Shown here: piece after piece, positions 26,662-35,081 of the stretch
Position numbering within the stretch: the first letter of the stretch is position 1
How the letters are laid out: every line of letters begins with the position of its first letter
Assembly (NCBI GenBank): GCA_963837365.1
Contig: CAWIMW010000011.1
Coordinates: 107,818 to 171,817 of the forward strand
DNA from: CAWBXL01 sp963837365
Lineage (GTDB): Bacteria > Acidobacteriota > Terriglobia > Terriglobales > Acidobacteriaceae
Direction of reading: 5' to 3'
DNA length: 64,000 nucleotides
Translations under genes and position numbers: made by a program
Notes under the pieces: model-generated
What the model saw: the letters and a program-made list of their open reading frames with translations, nothing else
Database searches by the model: none
What the model was told of the DNA's origin: nothing

Positions 26662-26769
26662 TTTGTCATTCCGACGAGGAGCGCAGCGACAAGGAGGAAT
26701 CCGCTGTTTCGCTGTCCAGCGAAACAGCGGATTCCTCCTTGTCGCTGCGCTCCTCGTCGGAATGACAAA
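26662..26769. repeat. 53-bp perfect palindrome
   Basis: The left arm 26662-26714 and right arm 26717-26769 are exact reverse complements over 53 bases with a two-base spacer. The arm begins TTTGTCATTCCGACGAGGAG. It fills most of the 148-bp gap between the ABC permease and esterase genes, both on the minus strand. The sequence style suggests a dispersed genomic palindrome. It could act as a terminator or form a cruciform. Confidence 0.9.
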
Positions 26770-26787
26770 GGATGGCGGTTAAGCACG

Positions 26788-28152
26788 TTATTCGTATCGC
26801 AAAGCCTGCACCGGATCAAGTCGTGCTGCCCGAGATGCCGGATAAAGTCCCGACAGCAAGCTCACGACGATAGAGAACGCAATTGCTACCAGGGCCAGCC
26901 ACGCCGGCATCGCCCAAATCTGTGCCGGAGCAATTTGATGGCGCACCAGATAAATATTCATTCCAAAATTAATGAGGCGTCCAATCGTCCAACCGAGGCC
27001 GACTCCAATCCCGCCACCAGCCAGGCCCATGGCGCCGGCCTCGGCAAAAAACAGGCCGCGCACATCTGCATCACTGGCGCCCAGAGCTTTCATGATGCCA
27101 ATTTCGCGCCGCCGTTCGAGAATTGCCATCACCAGCGTATTCACGATGCCGATGGAAGCCACCGCCAGGGCCAGACTCCCGAAGATTCCCAGGAACACAT
27201 CGAGCACGGAAAAAAACTGCCGCATGCTGCGGGCGGCATCCACGATGGAAAAAGCGTTGAATCCCATTTTCTTGATCGCATCTTCCACCGCCAGCACTTG
27301 ATTCGGATCTTTCACCCGCACGCTGAGCGCGGAGTAGGTCGGAGTTCCGCTGAACGAAGTCTCCCGCAGATCAGACGGCTGCATCACGTGGAGATCCTGA
27401 GCCAGCTTAAGCGGAAGGAAGATGCGGGCTCGCGTGGGCCCGCGCATGGTCTCCGGATCAAGGTCCGTTACCCCAACAATTTTCAGCATCTTCTGATGGG
27501 AGGTGACCGAGTATGCGGCGTTGTCGACGCTTCCCCCGGCTGAAGGAGTCACGGTGCGCTCGGCATAGCGCATGGTCACCTCTTTGCCAAGCAAAGGCTT
27601 GGCCAACTCGGCAACATTGGTGGTGTCCTCGCCGGGCTTGGGCGTCTTGCCCAGAAGTTCCTCGGCAAACGGTTTTTGCAGAATGACTTCCGCCGCAGTT
27701 TCGGACGAAAAAAAGGTGCCTTGCATTCCGTCGAAAGCGTCCGTATTCCTGGCCGAAGATGGAAGGCCAGCCACCACGGTGAGATGGGGTTTGTCCTCGA
27801 AGCGTATTTCGGTGGTGAAACGAATGTCAGGGTAAGCTTCGGCAACACCCGGGATGTGCTCGATTTTCTGCCGCGCTGGTTCATCCAGTTCAGGACTCTC
27901 CGCTGGAGCGGGGGCATTTTGCCGCGATTCACCGAAGTTACGGAGGTTCCGCCGGGAAGTGGCTACAACCGTGTTAAACAATCCGGACTTTTGCAGCCGG
28001 CTCAGCGCGAGCTGCTGTAGCCCGATGCCCAACGAAAGCATGGCGACCAACGAAGCGACTCCCACGGAGATGCCGATGGTCGTCAGCGAATTGCGGAAGA
28101 TGGACTCGCGCAGATTGCGCACCGCCAGATCGGTGACATCGTAGAACTTCAC
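26788..28152 (-). CDS. ABC transporter permease, MacB/FtsX type
   Basis: Membrane subunit of a type VII (mechanotransmission) ABC system. The N-terminal helix (TTIGISVGVASLVAMLSLGIG) is followed by a large periplasmic MacB_PCD domain (about residues 50-310). Three C-terminal helices then follow in an FtsX domain with ERRREIGIMKALGA and the conserved end SRAARLDPVQALRYE. 454 residues. It overlaps the ATPase gene by 4 bases and forms an operon with it. No membrane-fusion partner is adjacent, so lipoprotein release or antimicrobial export are both possible. Confidence 0.9.
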   Translation of the reverse strand: MKFYDVTDLAVRNLRESIFRNSLTTIGISVGVASLVAMLSLGIGLQQLALSRLQKSGLFNTVVATSRRNLRNFGESRQNAPAPAESPELDEPARQKIEHIPGVAEAYPDIRFTTEIRFEDKPHLTVVAGLPSSARNTDAFDGMQGTFFSSETAAEVILQKPFAEELLGKTPKPGEDTTNVAELAKPLLGKEVTMRYAERTVTPSAGGSVDNAAYSVTSHQKMLKIVGVTDLDPETMRGPTRARIFLPLKLAQDLHVMQPSDLRETSFSGTPTYSALSVRVKDPNQVLAVEDAIKKMGFNAFSIVDAARSMRQFFSVLDVFLGIFGSLALAVASIGIVNTLVMAILERRREIGIMKALGASDADVRGLFFAEAGAMGLAGGGIGVGLGWTIGRLINFGMNIYLVRHQIAPAQIWAMPAWLALVAIAFSIVVSLLSGLYPASRAARLDPVQALRYE

Positions 28153-28904
28153 GATGCACCTCCCGCCGGCACGTTGGGCCGGTCGTCGAGCAACTTGCCG
28201 TCCGCCAGGTGCAACATCCTTCCGGCATATTTTTCCGCCAGGGCTTGCTCGTGCGTGACCATCAACACGGTCATCCCCAATGATTGATTGAAGCCGCGAA
28301 TCAGTTCCATGATTTCGGTTCCCGTGCGGCTGTCCAGGTTGCCGGTGGGCTCATCTGCCAGCAGAAGCCGGGGCCGATTGATCAGCGCGCGTGCCAGCGA
28401 AGCGCGTTGCTGCTCTCCACCCGAGAGTTCGGCAGGCCTGTGGGTAAGCCGCGCGGTCAACCCCACGCGTTCGAGCGACTGCCGGGCCAGGGCCGAGCGC
28501 TCGCGGCGATCAATCTCCGCAAAACGCATGGGCAATTCAACGTTCTCCAATAGGGTCATGCTGGGGATCAAATTGAACGATTGGAAAACCATGCCCACGG
28601 TGTGCAGCCGGTACTTAGCCAGTTCCTCGCGGGAAAGCGCAGCCAGATCTTTTTCATCGACAACCACCGAGCCAGAGGTCGGGCGATCCAGTCCGGCCAC
28701 GAGGTTCAGCAGGGAAGACTTTCCGGAGCCGGAGGCTCCCAGCAAGGCCACAAATTCTCCAGCGCGGATATCTACCGAAATTCCGTCCACCGCGCGAACT
28801 GATGACTCGCCCATCTGGTAATGACGGCATAGGTTCTCGGTATGCACCGCGAGGAGGTTATCGCCGGGACTCGGCAGGCTTGCGGATTTTTCCAAAGCAG
28901 GCAA
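28149..28904 (-). CDS. ABC transporter ATP-binding protein (LolD/MacB family)
   Basis: ATPase partner of the downstream permease. Walker A GASGSGKSS at residues 56-64, signature LSGGEQQ at 160-166, Walker B LLLADEP at about 180-186, and the H-loop in VTHEQ. The MacB/LolD type is shown by the FQSFNLIPSMTLLENVELP Q-loop region. 251 residues with a 20-residue N-terminal extension. It is directly downstream of tRNA-Leu on the same strand. Confidence 0.93.
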   Translation of the reverse strand: MPALEKSASLPSPGDNLLAVHTENLCRHYQMGESSVRAVDGISVDIRAGEFVALLGASGSGKSSLLNLVAGLDRPTSGSVVVDEKDLAALSREELAKYRLHTVGMVFQSFNLIPSMTLLENVELPMRFAEIDRRERSALARQSLERVGLTARLTHRPAELSGGEQQRASLARALINRPRLLLADEPTGNLDSRTGTEIMELIRGFNQSLGMTVLMVTHEQALAEKYAGRMLHLADGKLLDDRPNVPAGGAS

Positions 28905-28910
28905 CTTGGT

Positions 28911-28999
28911 TGGTGCCCGGGACCGGAATTGAACCGGTACGTCCCGTTAGGGACCCGGGATTTTAAGTCCCGTGCGTCTGCCAGTTTCGCCACCCGGGC
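28911..28999 (-). tRNA. tRNA-Leu (UAA)
   Basis: 89 nt on the minus strand including an encoded CCA. The acceptor stem is GCCCGGG with CCCGGGC, discriminator A. The anticodon arm reads CGGGA-CTTAAAA-TCCCG, which gives anticodon UAA. A long class II variable arm (GGGTCCCTAACGGGACG) and a T-arm with GGTTCAATTCC follow. It lies between rpsA and the ABC ATPase gene. Confidence 0.97.
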
Positions 29000-29053
29000 G
29001 GGGTGAGCCAGCACTCTGATTCTACAGGACTGGAATCGGAACGGGTGTCAGGG

Positions 29054-30739
29054 CTAGGCAACACTGACTTCAATCTTCTTAGCTGCTGGATCCAGCTTCG
29101 TAATGCGAAAACCGCGGACCTGCCCAGTCCGGATTTCTTCCGGCTTAGAGGCTTCGGCAACTGGGCCGTTTTTCCAGCGCGCTTGCAACATTGAGGTTAG
29201 TGACGACAAGTCAGCCTTCCCCGCGGCGGGCTGATCAGCGGCGACGTCTTCTTTCTTCTCGAAGGAGGTTCGGCAAACTGCAACAATCCCCTGTCCCAGT
29301 TCCACATTCGCCGAGCCTGCGGAAACCTCAATCACCCGCCCGGTGACAGCGTCTCCTACGTGGTGTTCAACCACGTATTCATCAATACTGGTGGGAACCA
29401 ATTGTTTGATACCGAGCTTGAGTCTGCGCTTCTCTACATCGAGTTCGAGCACCTGTGCCTTCACGGTCTGCCCAACGCGCAGTACATCCTGCGGGTGGTT
29501 GATACGCTTTTCGGCGCTGATGTCGCTGACGTGAATCATGCCTTCGATGCCTTCGGCTACCTGCACGAACGCGCCGAACTTGGTGAGATTGGTAATCGGC
29601 CCCTCAACCGTTGATGCAATGGGGAACTTCTGGACCGCATCAGCCCACGGGTCACCCAGCGCCTGCTTCAAACCCAGCGATATGCGCCGCTCCCCTGCAT
29701 TCACGCCGAGGATCACCGCTTCCACCGTCTCCCCAGGCTTCACCAGATCGCTGGGCTTGCGTACTTTCTTCACCCACGACATTTCCGAAACATGGATCAG
29801 CCCTTCAACCCCGGGTTCTATCTCGACAAACGCCCCGAAATCAGTCACACGCGTCACTGTACCGTGGATACGCTCTCCCACTTTCAAGGTACCGCCAACC
29901 GAATCCCAGGGATGAGGCTGTAACTGCTTCATACCAATTGCAACCCGCCGCTTCTCGGGATCAATTTTCAGAATCCTGACTTCGATCTGTTGGCCTTCGG
30001 AGAGTACGTCGGATGATTTACTAATACGGCCCCAGGAAATATCGCCGATATGCAGCAAGGCATCCACGCCACCGATATCAACGAAGGCGCCGTAATCGGT
30101 CAGGCTGCGGACGGTGCCGCTTACCCCATCTCCTTCTTTCAATTCCGTGTAGCGCCGGCCCTTCGCCGCCAGCGCTTCTTCTTCCGCAACTGCCCGCCGG
30201 TCCACCACCACGTCTTCATCGGCGGCGTCGAGCTTGATGATCCGGCAGCGAATCTCCTGCTCTACCAACTTTTCCATCTCGGATGCATCGCGTGCGCCGC
30301 TGCGCGAGGCAGGCATAAATGCGCGCACTCCCACATCCACGCTCAACCCGCCTTTTACGACACCCGTGACCGTCCCGATAATCGTGGCTTTGTCAGCAAA
30401 AGCTTTTTCCAGCGCAGCCCAATCGGTCGGCCGCGAGACTTTACCGCGGGTTAATTGGTAATAACCCTCGGGATCGCGGCCCTTGATGGTGACTTGCAGC
30501 TTGTCCCCCGGCTTTACGGTGTCGCGGTCTTTCCCCAGCTCCGCGATGGGTAAAACGCCCTCTGTCTTGAATCCGATGTCGAGCACAACCGAATCGGCGG
30601 AGATGGAAATCACGGTGGCTTCGCGGCTGCCTTCGACCTGTTTCGTCGTATGGCTCCGCTCGAATTGCGAAAGGATGTTGGCGAAAGACTCAGTTGCTTC
30701 CGGAGTAGCCGGCGATTCTGGGAGGTTTGGATTGGACAT
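29054..30739 (-). CDS. rpsA: 30S ribosomal protein S1
   Basis: Six S1 RNA-binding domains in a row over 561 residues, which help mRNA reach the 30S subunit. Recognisable starts are ATVISISADSVVLDIG, TVTGVVKGGLSVDVG, GTVRSLTDYGAFVDIG, GTVTRVTDFGAFVEI, GPITNLTKFGAFVQV and GRVIEVSAGSANVELG. Domains 3-5 have the strongest RNA-binding consensus (LIHVSEMSW type); domain 6 is degenerate. The first 35 residues are the acidic ribosome-binding tail. It is upstream of tRNA-Leu on the same strand. Confidence 0.95.
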   Translation of the reverse strand: MSNPNLPESPATPEATESFANILSQFERSHTTKQVEGSREATVISISADSVVLDIGFKTEGVLPIAELGKDRDTVKPGDKLQVTIKGRDPEGYYQLTRGKVSRPTDWAALEKAFADKATIIGTVTGVVKGGLSVDVGVRAFMPASRSGARDASEMEKLVEQEIRCRIIKLDAADEDVVVDRRAVAEEEALAAKGRRYTELKEGDGVSGTVRSLTDYGAFVDIGGVDALLHIGDISWGRISKSSDVLSEGQQIEVRILKIDPEKRRVAIGMKQLQPHPWDSVGGTLKVGERIHGTVTRVTDFGAFVEIEPGVEGLIHVSEMSWVKKVRKPSDLVKPGETVEAVILGVNAGERRISLGLKQALGDPWADAVQKFPIASTVEGPITNLTKFGAFVQVAEGIEGMIHVSDISAEKRINHPQDVLRVGQTVKAQVLELDVEKRRLKLGIKQLVPTSIDEYVVEHHVGDAVTGRVIEVSAGSANVELGQGIVAVCRTSFEKKEDVAADQPAAGKADLSSLTSMLQARWKNGPVAEASKPEEIRTGQVRGFRITKLDPAAKKIEVSVA

Positions 30740-30959
30740 GTCTTGGTTACGGCCTTGTAGGTGTGTGACACTTCAAGAATAACATCGTGCTGACCCCAAC
30801 CGTCCTCAGGCAGGACGTCTCGGGCACCCCTGGGGCCGTACCGGCTTGGGACAACTCATTTATCGCGCCCCCTTGCGATTTTTCGGCTGACCCACTAGGC
30901 TGCTTGGTCACTGGGTTGTGGCATCACAAGCTGTTTATTCCTTGGGCACGGCAGGATTG

Positions 30960-32089
30960 ATGAGTCGTTTGTCTCCACCATCTGCAAGGCATATTGCCAT
31001 TGACCTGACGCGCGTAATTGCAATCCTATTCATGATCCAGGGCCACACTTTGGACGTGCTCCTGGCCCCCGAACTACGCCAGGGTTTTGTGTTTGACAAG
31101 TGGCTGTTCTTCCGGGGCCTGACCGCGCCGACGTTTTTCATGCTCTCGGGAGTGTCGTTCTTTCTGGCCACGACTCGTAAGTGGGAAGCCTATGCGAGCC
31201 TTTCGCCGGTCTTCTACCGCAGGCTTCGCAAGTTCGGCTTTTTCGTTCTGCTCGGCTACCTCATGCATTTCCCGGTTCGCTCCTTCCATGATTTTCGTTG
31301 GCTGGACGCGAGCGGATGGGAAAGCTGGTACCAGGTAGATGTGCTGCAATGTATCGGCCTGACCCTGGCGGCGCTGCAAATTCTGGTGCTGTTCGCGAAA
31401 ACACCGGAACGCTTTGCCAGGATTGCGACAGGCGCGGCCGCGTTGGTGGTCCTTCTCACTCCGCTGTTATGGCAAACCAGTCTAGCCTTCGTCCCACCCC
31501 CACTGACTGCCTATCTGAATGGGTTGCGCGGCTCTCTGTTTCCCCTGTTTCCCTGGTCCGGCTATGTTTTGTTCGGTGTTGGCGTTGGCTATTTTTGCAA
31601 AAGGTGGGAAAGCAGCCGCGGCGTCTTTCCGTTTGTTCAACTGGGAGGAGGAGGTCTGTTACTGGCTCTGGCAGGCACCACCTTACAACGAGTTCCATTA
31701 ACCGTGTATGCCAATGCTGACTACTGGCACACCAGCCCCAATCTTTTTCTTGTACGAATCGGCTGCGTATGCAGCTTGCTGTCAGGGGTTGCATTCCTGG
31801 CCAAGCGCATGACCCTTCCGGAAACTGCGATTCGCTCGCTTGCCCAGGAATCTCTGGTCATTTATTTCATTCACGTGGCGGTACTCTATGGCTCTCTGTG
31901 GAATACCGGGTCTGAAACAGGTCATCGGCCCCACTCTTGCCTCCGCCCACCTTGGGCTGGATCGGCCTCATGTTGATTTCGATGACGGCCCTGGGCTGGA
32001 GTTGGAATTGGGCCAAGCGGAATGCCACCGGAAGTACTCGCATGTTCCGCTACGCGATGGTCCTGGTGGCTGCCTACTCGCTGATCTGA
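30960..32089 (+). pseudogene. DUF1624/HGSNAT-like membrane acyltransferase with two frameshifts
   Basis: Membrane protein beginning RHIAIDLTRVIAILFMIQGH, the pattern of the DUF1624 / heparan-glucosaminide acetyltransferase-like family, with about eight hydrophobic helices. The main frame reads to YFIHVAVLYGSLWNTG (about 31909) and then into a non-membrane tail ending at 31976. The expected sequence continues in the next frame as GLKQVIGPTLASAHLG. It then moves to the third frame as WIGLMLISMTALGWSW and AMVLVAAYSLI, ending at TGA 32087-32089. Each shift is explained by one extra base, near GGG runs at about 31908 and 31955. It may be a real pseudogene or a pair of sequencing errors. The start 30960 has GCAGGA upstream. 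Confidence 0.7.
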
Positions 32090-32185
32090 GCGAGCCCGCT
32101 GTGAAATTTTCTCCTTTGCGATAGTCGCCGGACTGGAATCATGGAGATAGAGAGGGAAGTGACGGCAACTTCTTGAGATGATTGT

Positions 32186-32280
32186 GGCGGGTGGGCCACA
32201 TCTGAACCGAAAAGTAAATCCCTTGGGGTGGCTTACATCTCGCGGGGTTCGAGATGCAGGGCCCATCCAGGCTCACAACT
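32186..32280. repeat. dispersed repeat, copy A
   Basis: About 95 bp that match 33184-33279 at roughly 85-90%, both starting GGCGGGTGGGCCACATCTGAA and ending in CACAACT. The core can form a hairpin (CTTACATCTC / GAGATG... pattern). It forms the left border of the gene-debris segment. Confidence 0.75.
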
Positions 32281-32300
32281 TTCGGCAGCAGCTGCGCAAC

Positions 32301-32764
32301 GTGTATCTTCTAAAGACGCGGGGTACCACGCTACATTCGAGGGACCGTATGGAGACGTGATCAAACTGGACACGCGGACTGGAACTCTCGAAACACCACG
32401 CTCACGAGGTACTGGGCTCCAAGATTGCAGCGACAAATTCCAAGTGTGCCTGACCGATCACCGTGGATTTTCGTTCGCTTACTTTCGAAAGTGCAACGAT
32501 GCGGAGCTAAGAAATTATACGAGCCTCAGGTTTCGCCCAAAAGTCGTATCAGTGCTGCACAACACCGACGTATGGATGGTTTTCGACGCTGCCCCCAACT
32601 ATTTGTTCCGCTATGCCTATTCTAAGGGCATTGTTGGAATTTATGTTGGGCCGACAGCTTCATTCGATTTTCGTATTGCTTTACATGATCGGAGTTTTCA
32701 GTTGTCTAGCCTTGCGGAATTTCGCATTACCGGTTCTGACACCGTGGCTGCGTGCGGCGAGTGA
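32301..32764 (+). pseudogene. C-terminal fragment of an unknown protein
   Basis: The open frame from 32228 to 32764 begins inside repeat copy A. From about 32301 it has natural-looking composition (GYHATFEGPYGD, DKFQVCLTDHRGF, VWMVFDAAPNYLFRY), so it is probably a gene whose 5' end was lost to the repeat. I recognise no family. It ends overlapping the RHS remnant. Confidence 0.35.
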
Positions 32765-33048
32765 CTCATTTCACCGGCAAAGAACGCGATACAGAATCCG
32801 GCCTGGACGAGTTTGGTGCTCGGTACTATGCTTCCTCGCTCGGGCGCTTCATGATCCCCGACTGGGCTGCCAGAGCAACGGCAGTCCCGTACGCTGAGTT
32901 CGGCGATCCCCAAACTTTGAATTTGTACGCGTACGTTCGGAACAACCCGCTGTCTAAGGCCGACGCCGACGGACATGGCGACGCGGGAACCTTCTGCAAC
33001 ACGGGGGGCTGGCCCACCCTCAGGTCGTCTTTACCTTGCCGACCATAG
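32761..33048 (+). pseudogene. RHS repeat-associated core remnant
   Basis: VTHFTGKERDTESGLDEFGA, then RYYASSLGRFM and LNLYAYVRNNPL, are the hallmarks of the RHS-associated core that precedes the variable toxin tip in RHS/YD-repeat polymorphic toxins. Only about 70 residues of core remain. The giant YD-repeat body is absent upstream, and about 25 residues after the core (GDAGTFCNTGG...) end in a stop. No immunity gene is visible. It is a decayed fragment inside repeat-bounded debris. Confidence 0.75.
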
Positions 33049-33179
33049 GAGCCTTAACCTATTCCTTAGGCACTTTAGTTTCGGTCAGATTAGCGCGACT
33101 GCGACAGCGGCGGGGGGCTGGCTGTGATTGACCTGATCCCCTCTTTCGGAACAAGTCCGAGTATGATTTCGGACGAAGT

Positions 33180-33430
33180 GATCGGCGGGTGGGCCACATC
33201 TGAAAAAGAAAACTCAATCCCATGGGGTGGCCTACATCTCGCGGGGTTGGAGATGTAGGGCCCATCCAGGTTCACAACTGTGTACGCCGAATACATCAGG
33301 AAAGATTTGTACTTCGAGCCGGGTCCCAGCTTTCGAACACCGCGAAAGCTGGGGCACCCCAAGATTGAAGTTGGTTGATCCTTTCCAGAGTCATACTTTC
33401 CGCAAGATGTGGCCCACCCGGCGATGATCG
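33180..33430. repeat. MITE-like element with terminal inverted repeats, copy B
   Basis: About 250 bp. The left end (GGCGGGTGGGCCACATCT from 33184) is nearly the reverse complement of the right end (AGATGTGGCCCACCCGGCG from 33405). Inside are a copy of the 95-bp repeat and a hairpin AGCTTTCG / CGAAAGCT near 33330-33352. It has no coding capacity. The remaining bases between the RHS stop and this element (33049-33179) show nothing recognisable. Confidence 0.65.
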
Positions 33431-33448
33431 GCTCCGCTTCGTGATCAC

Positions 33449-34552
33449 CTAAGTCCGCTTGATCACAAACGCCGTCTTATCATCAATTCGGTCCTCTTCC
33501 CCAATCCCCCGCAGATAGTCGTCCTGCTTCACCGCGTACTGGAGAATGGCGTTACAAATCTCTCTGGCGGACTCGCCTTTGTGTTCACGGATCAATCGTT
33601 CCAGCTGGAGCCGTTCTTCTTCGTCGCTACCGTCGTAGACTCCATCGGAATAGAGGAAAAGAATGTCGCCCGGGCTCATGAGGGTGAGTTCGGCCACATC
33701 GGAGGAGTTCATCTGCCTTTGGCGGAGCTTCATGGACAAATATTTGCTGCGGTCGGGATGGTCTTCGGGGATTTCCAGACCCAGCGCCAGAAACTGCACC
33801 ATGTGGTCGTTGTCCACTTCGGCGAACTTTCCGTACTCGGCGGAGAACACCAGCGGCGGCGGGTGGCCGAAGTTTACGAAGCGGAAATGTCCGCTGGGGC
33901 GTATTTCGCCGTACAGCATAGTCGCAATTTCGCGCGCATTGTCATCGGGATTACGTCCCAGGGCGTTGCGTGCGGTCACCGACTCGGCCAGCCGGAGGTT
34001 GATGTTCTCGAAGAACTCCGGGGTGACCTTCCCGTTTTGATCGAGTTCAGAAAGGATGAAGGCGTGGAAAGTGTCATGCACGGTTGAAGCGATTTTTGCC
34101 GAGATGACTCCGTGCCCTTGCGCATCCACAATCAAGACGCCGGCGGTGGTGTAGAGCTGGTGCAGAACTTCGGCCACCCTCAGCTGTTCGGAGCTTTTCG
34201 CCTCTCGATATTCCAATCCCTGGGCGGGATCGTAGCCCGCGCGTGACTCCAGCCAGCGCACGTGATCATCCACCGGGTTGCGCGGAGTCTCGCCGGGATG
34301 GAGGGGTTGCAAATATTCCTGGGACAGGCGCAGAGCGTGGGCGATGCGGGCGTCAATGTTGTAACGCTGCTGAAAGTTGAGGTATTCAAAGAGATCGCCA
34401 CCGACCGTGCCGACGGGGATGGAATTGCCGTACATCTCGATCCCGGCCAGATGGGGAATGGCTCCCTCAACCGGCATCAGCCGCTGGCGCAGGTACTCGT
34501 CAATACCGGAATCTACTTGCGAGCTTGTCATAGGGTGGAAGTCGGTAAGCAA
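33449..34552 (-). CDS. SpoIIE/PP2C-type protein phosphatase
   Basis: Cytoplasmic serine phosphatase of 367 residues with no sensory domain recognised. The metal-binding pattern is spread through VGGDLFEY near residue 50, LIVDAQGHGVISAK in the middle, FVNFGHPPPLVFS, ILFLYSDGVYDGSD and DDKTAFVIKR at the end. A roughly 60-residue insertion follows the first motif (NFQQRYNIDARI... to SSEQLRVAE), longer than usual. It probably targets an anti-sigma-factor antagonist not encoded here. Divergent from the Lys-rich gene. Confidence 0.82.
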   Translation of the reverse strand: MLTDFHPMTSSQVDSGIDEYLRQRLMPVEGAIPHLAGIEMYGNSIPVGTVGGDLFEYLNFQQRYNIDARIAHALRLSQEYLQPLHPGETPRNPVDDHVRWLESRAGYDPAQGLEYREAKSSEQLRVAEVLHQLYTTAGVLIVDAQGHGVISAKIASTVHDTFHAFILSELDQNGKVTPEFFENINLRLAESVTARNALGRNPDDNAREIATMLYGEIRPSGHFRFVNFGHPPPLVFSAEYGKFAEVDNDHMVQFLALGLEIPEDHPDRSKYLSMKLRQRQMNSSDVAELTLMSPGDILFLYSDGVYDGSDEEERLQLERLIREHKGESAREICNAILQYAVKQDDYLRGIGEEDRIDDKTAFVIKRT

Positions 34553-34628
34553 TGAATCAACACAATCAAATTATACGGACACTCAGCATCTGTTTTCCTG
34601 GGGTGTAAGCAAATGGTAAACTTCGCTT

Positions 34629-35078
34629 ATGGCCAAGAAGAAAGCTAAGAAGAAAGTGAAATCGAAGAAGAAGACTGCCAGCAGCAGGACCGTGGCAATG
34701 AAGAAATCAGCGAAGAAAAAGCTGTCCAGAAAGAAGGGAACTGCCAAGGGAAAGTTGGCTAGGAAGAAGCCAGTCCAGAAGAACAAGCGGAAAGCGCCAA
34801 AGAAACGGGCGCGGGCAAGAGAACAGGTTGAAAATAGGGTTGTCTCCGCCACTGCACAGCATGCGAGCTACGGCAGGCAATCGGGTGACTTGCAGGGAAT
34901 TTCAACCCGCCATGGCGCCGATTCAGAAAGCGTAGACGAGCTACTGGAGGAAGGAAACACCTTCGAGGCCGGCGTAATTACCGGCGTGGAAGAAGCCGGG
35001 GATGATCAGACCAGGGAAGTTCATACACACGAGGTGCTGGAGGACGATGTTCCCACGGAGTACCTGGACGAAGACTAG
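34629..35078 (+). CDS. lysine-rich histone-like tail plus acidic C-terminal domain
   Basis: The first 65 residues hold about 26 Lys and 7 Arg in KKKAKKKVKSKKK-like runs, as in histone H1-like bacterial proteins and Lys-rich DNA-binding tails. The last 70 residues are acidic (VDELLEEGNTFEAGVITGVE, EVLEDDVPTEYLDED) and look like a conserved small domain. A role in nucleoid or RNA binding is inferred from charge only. It is convergent with the GGDEF-EAL gene. No strong Shine-Dalgarno is visible. Confidence 0.65.
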   Translation: MAKKKAKKKVKSKKKTASSRTVAMKKSAKKKLSRKKGTAKGKLARKKPVQKNKRKAPKKRARAREQVENRVVSATAQHASYGRQSGDLQGISTRHGADSESVDELLEEGNTFEAGVITGVEEAGDDQTREVHTHEVLEDDVPTEYLDED

Positions 35079-35081
35079 CCG

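Noticed and set aside
31840..32124. Separate small gene after the acyltransferase-like gene
   Set aside because: Its first part is the continuation of the upstream protein in a shifted frame, so it is part of the broken gene.
32178..32360. Small ORF over repeat copy A
   Set aside because: It lies in a dispersed repeat and its translation changes character at the repeat border.
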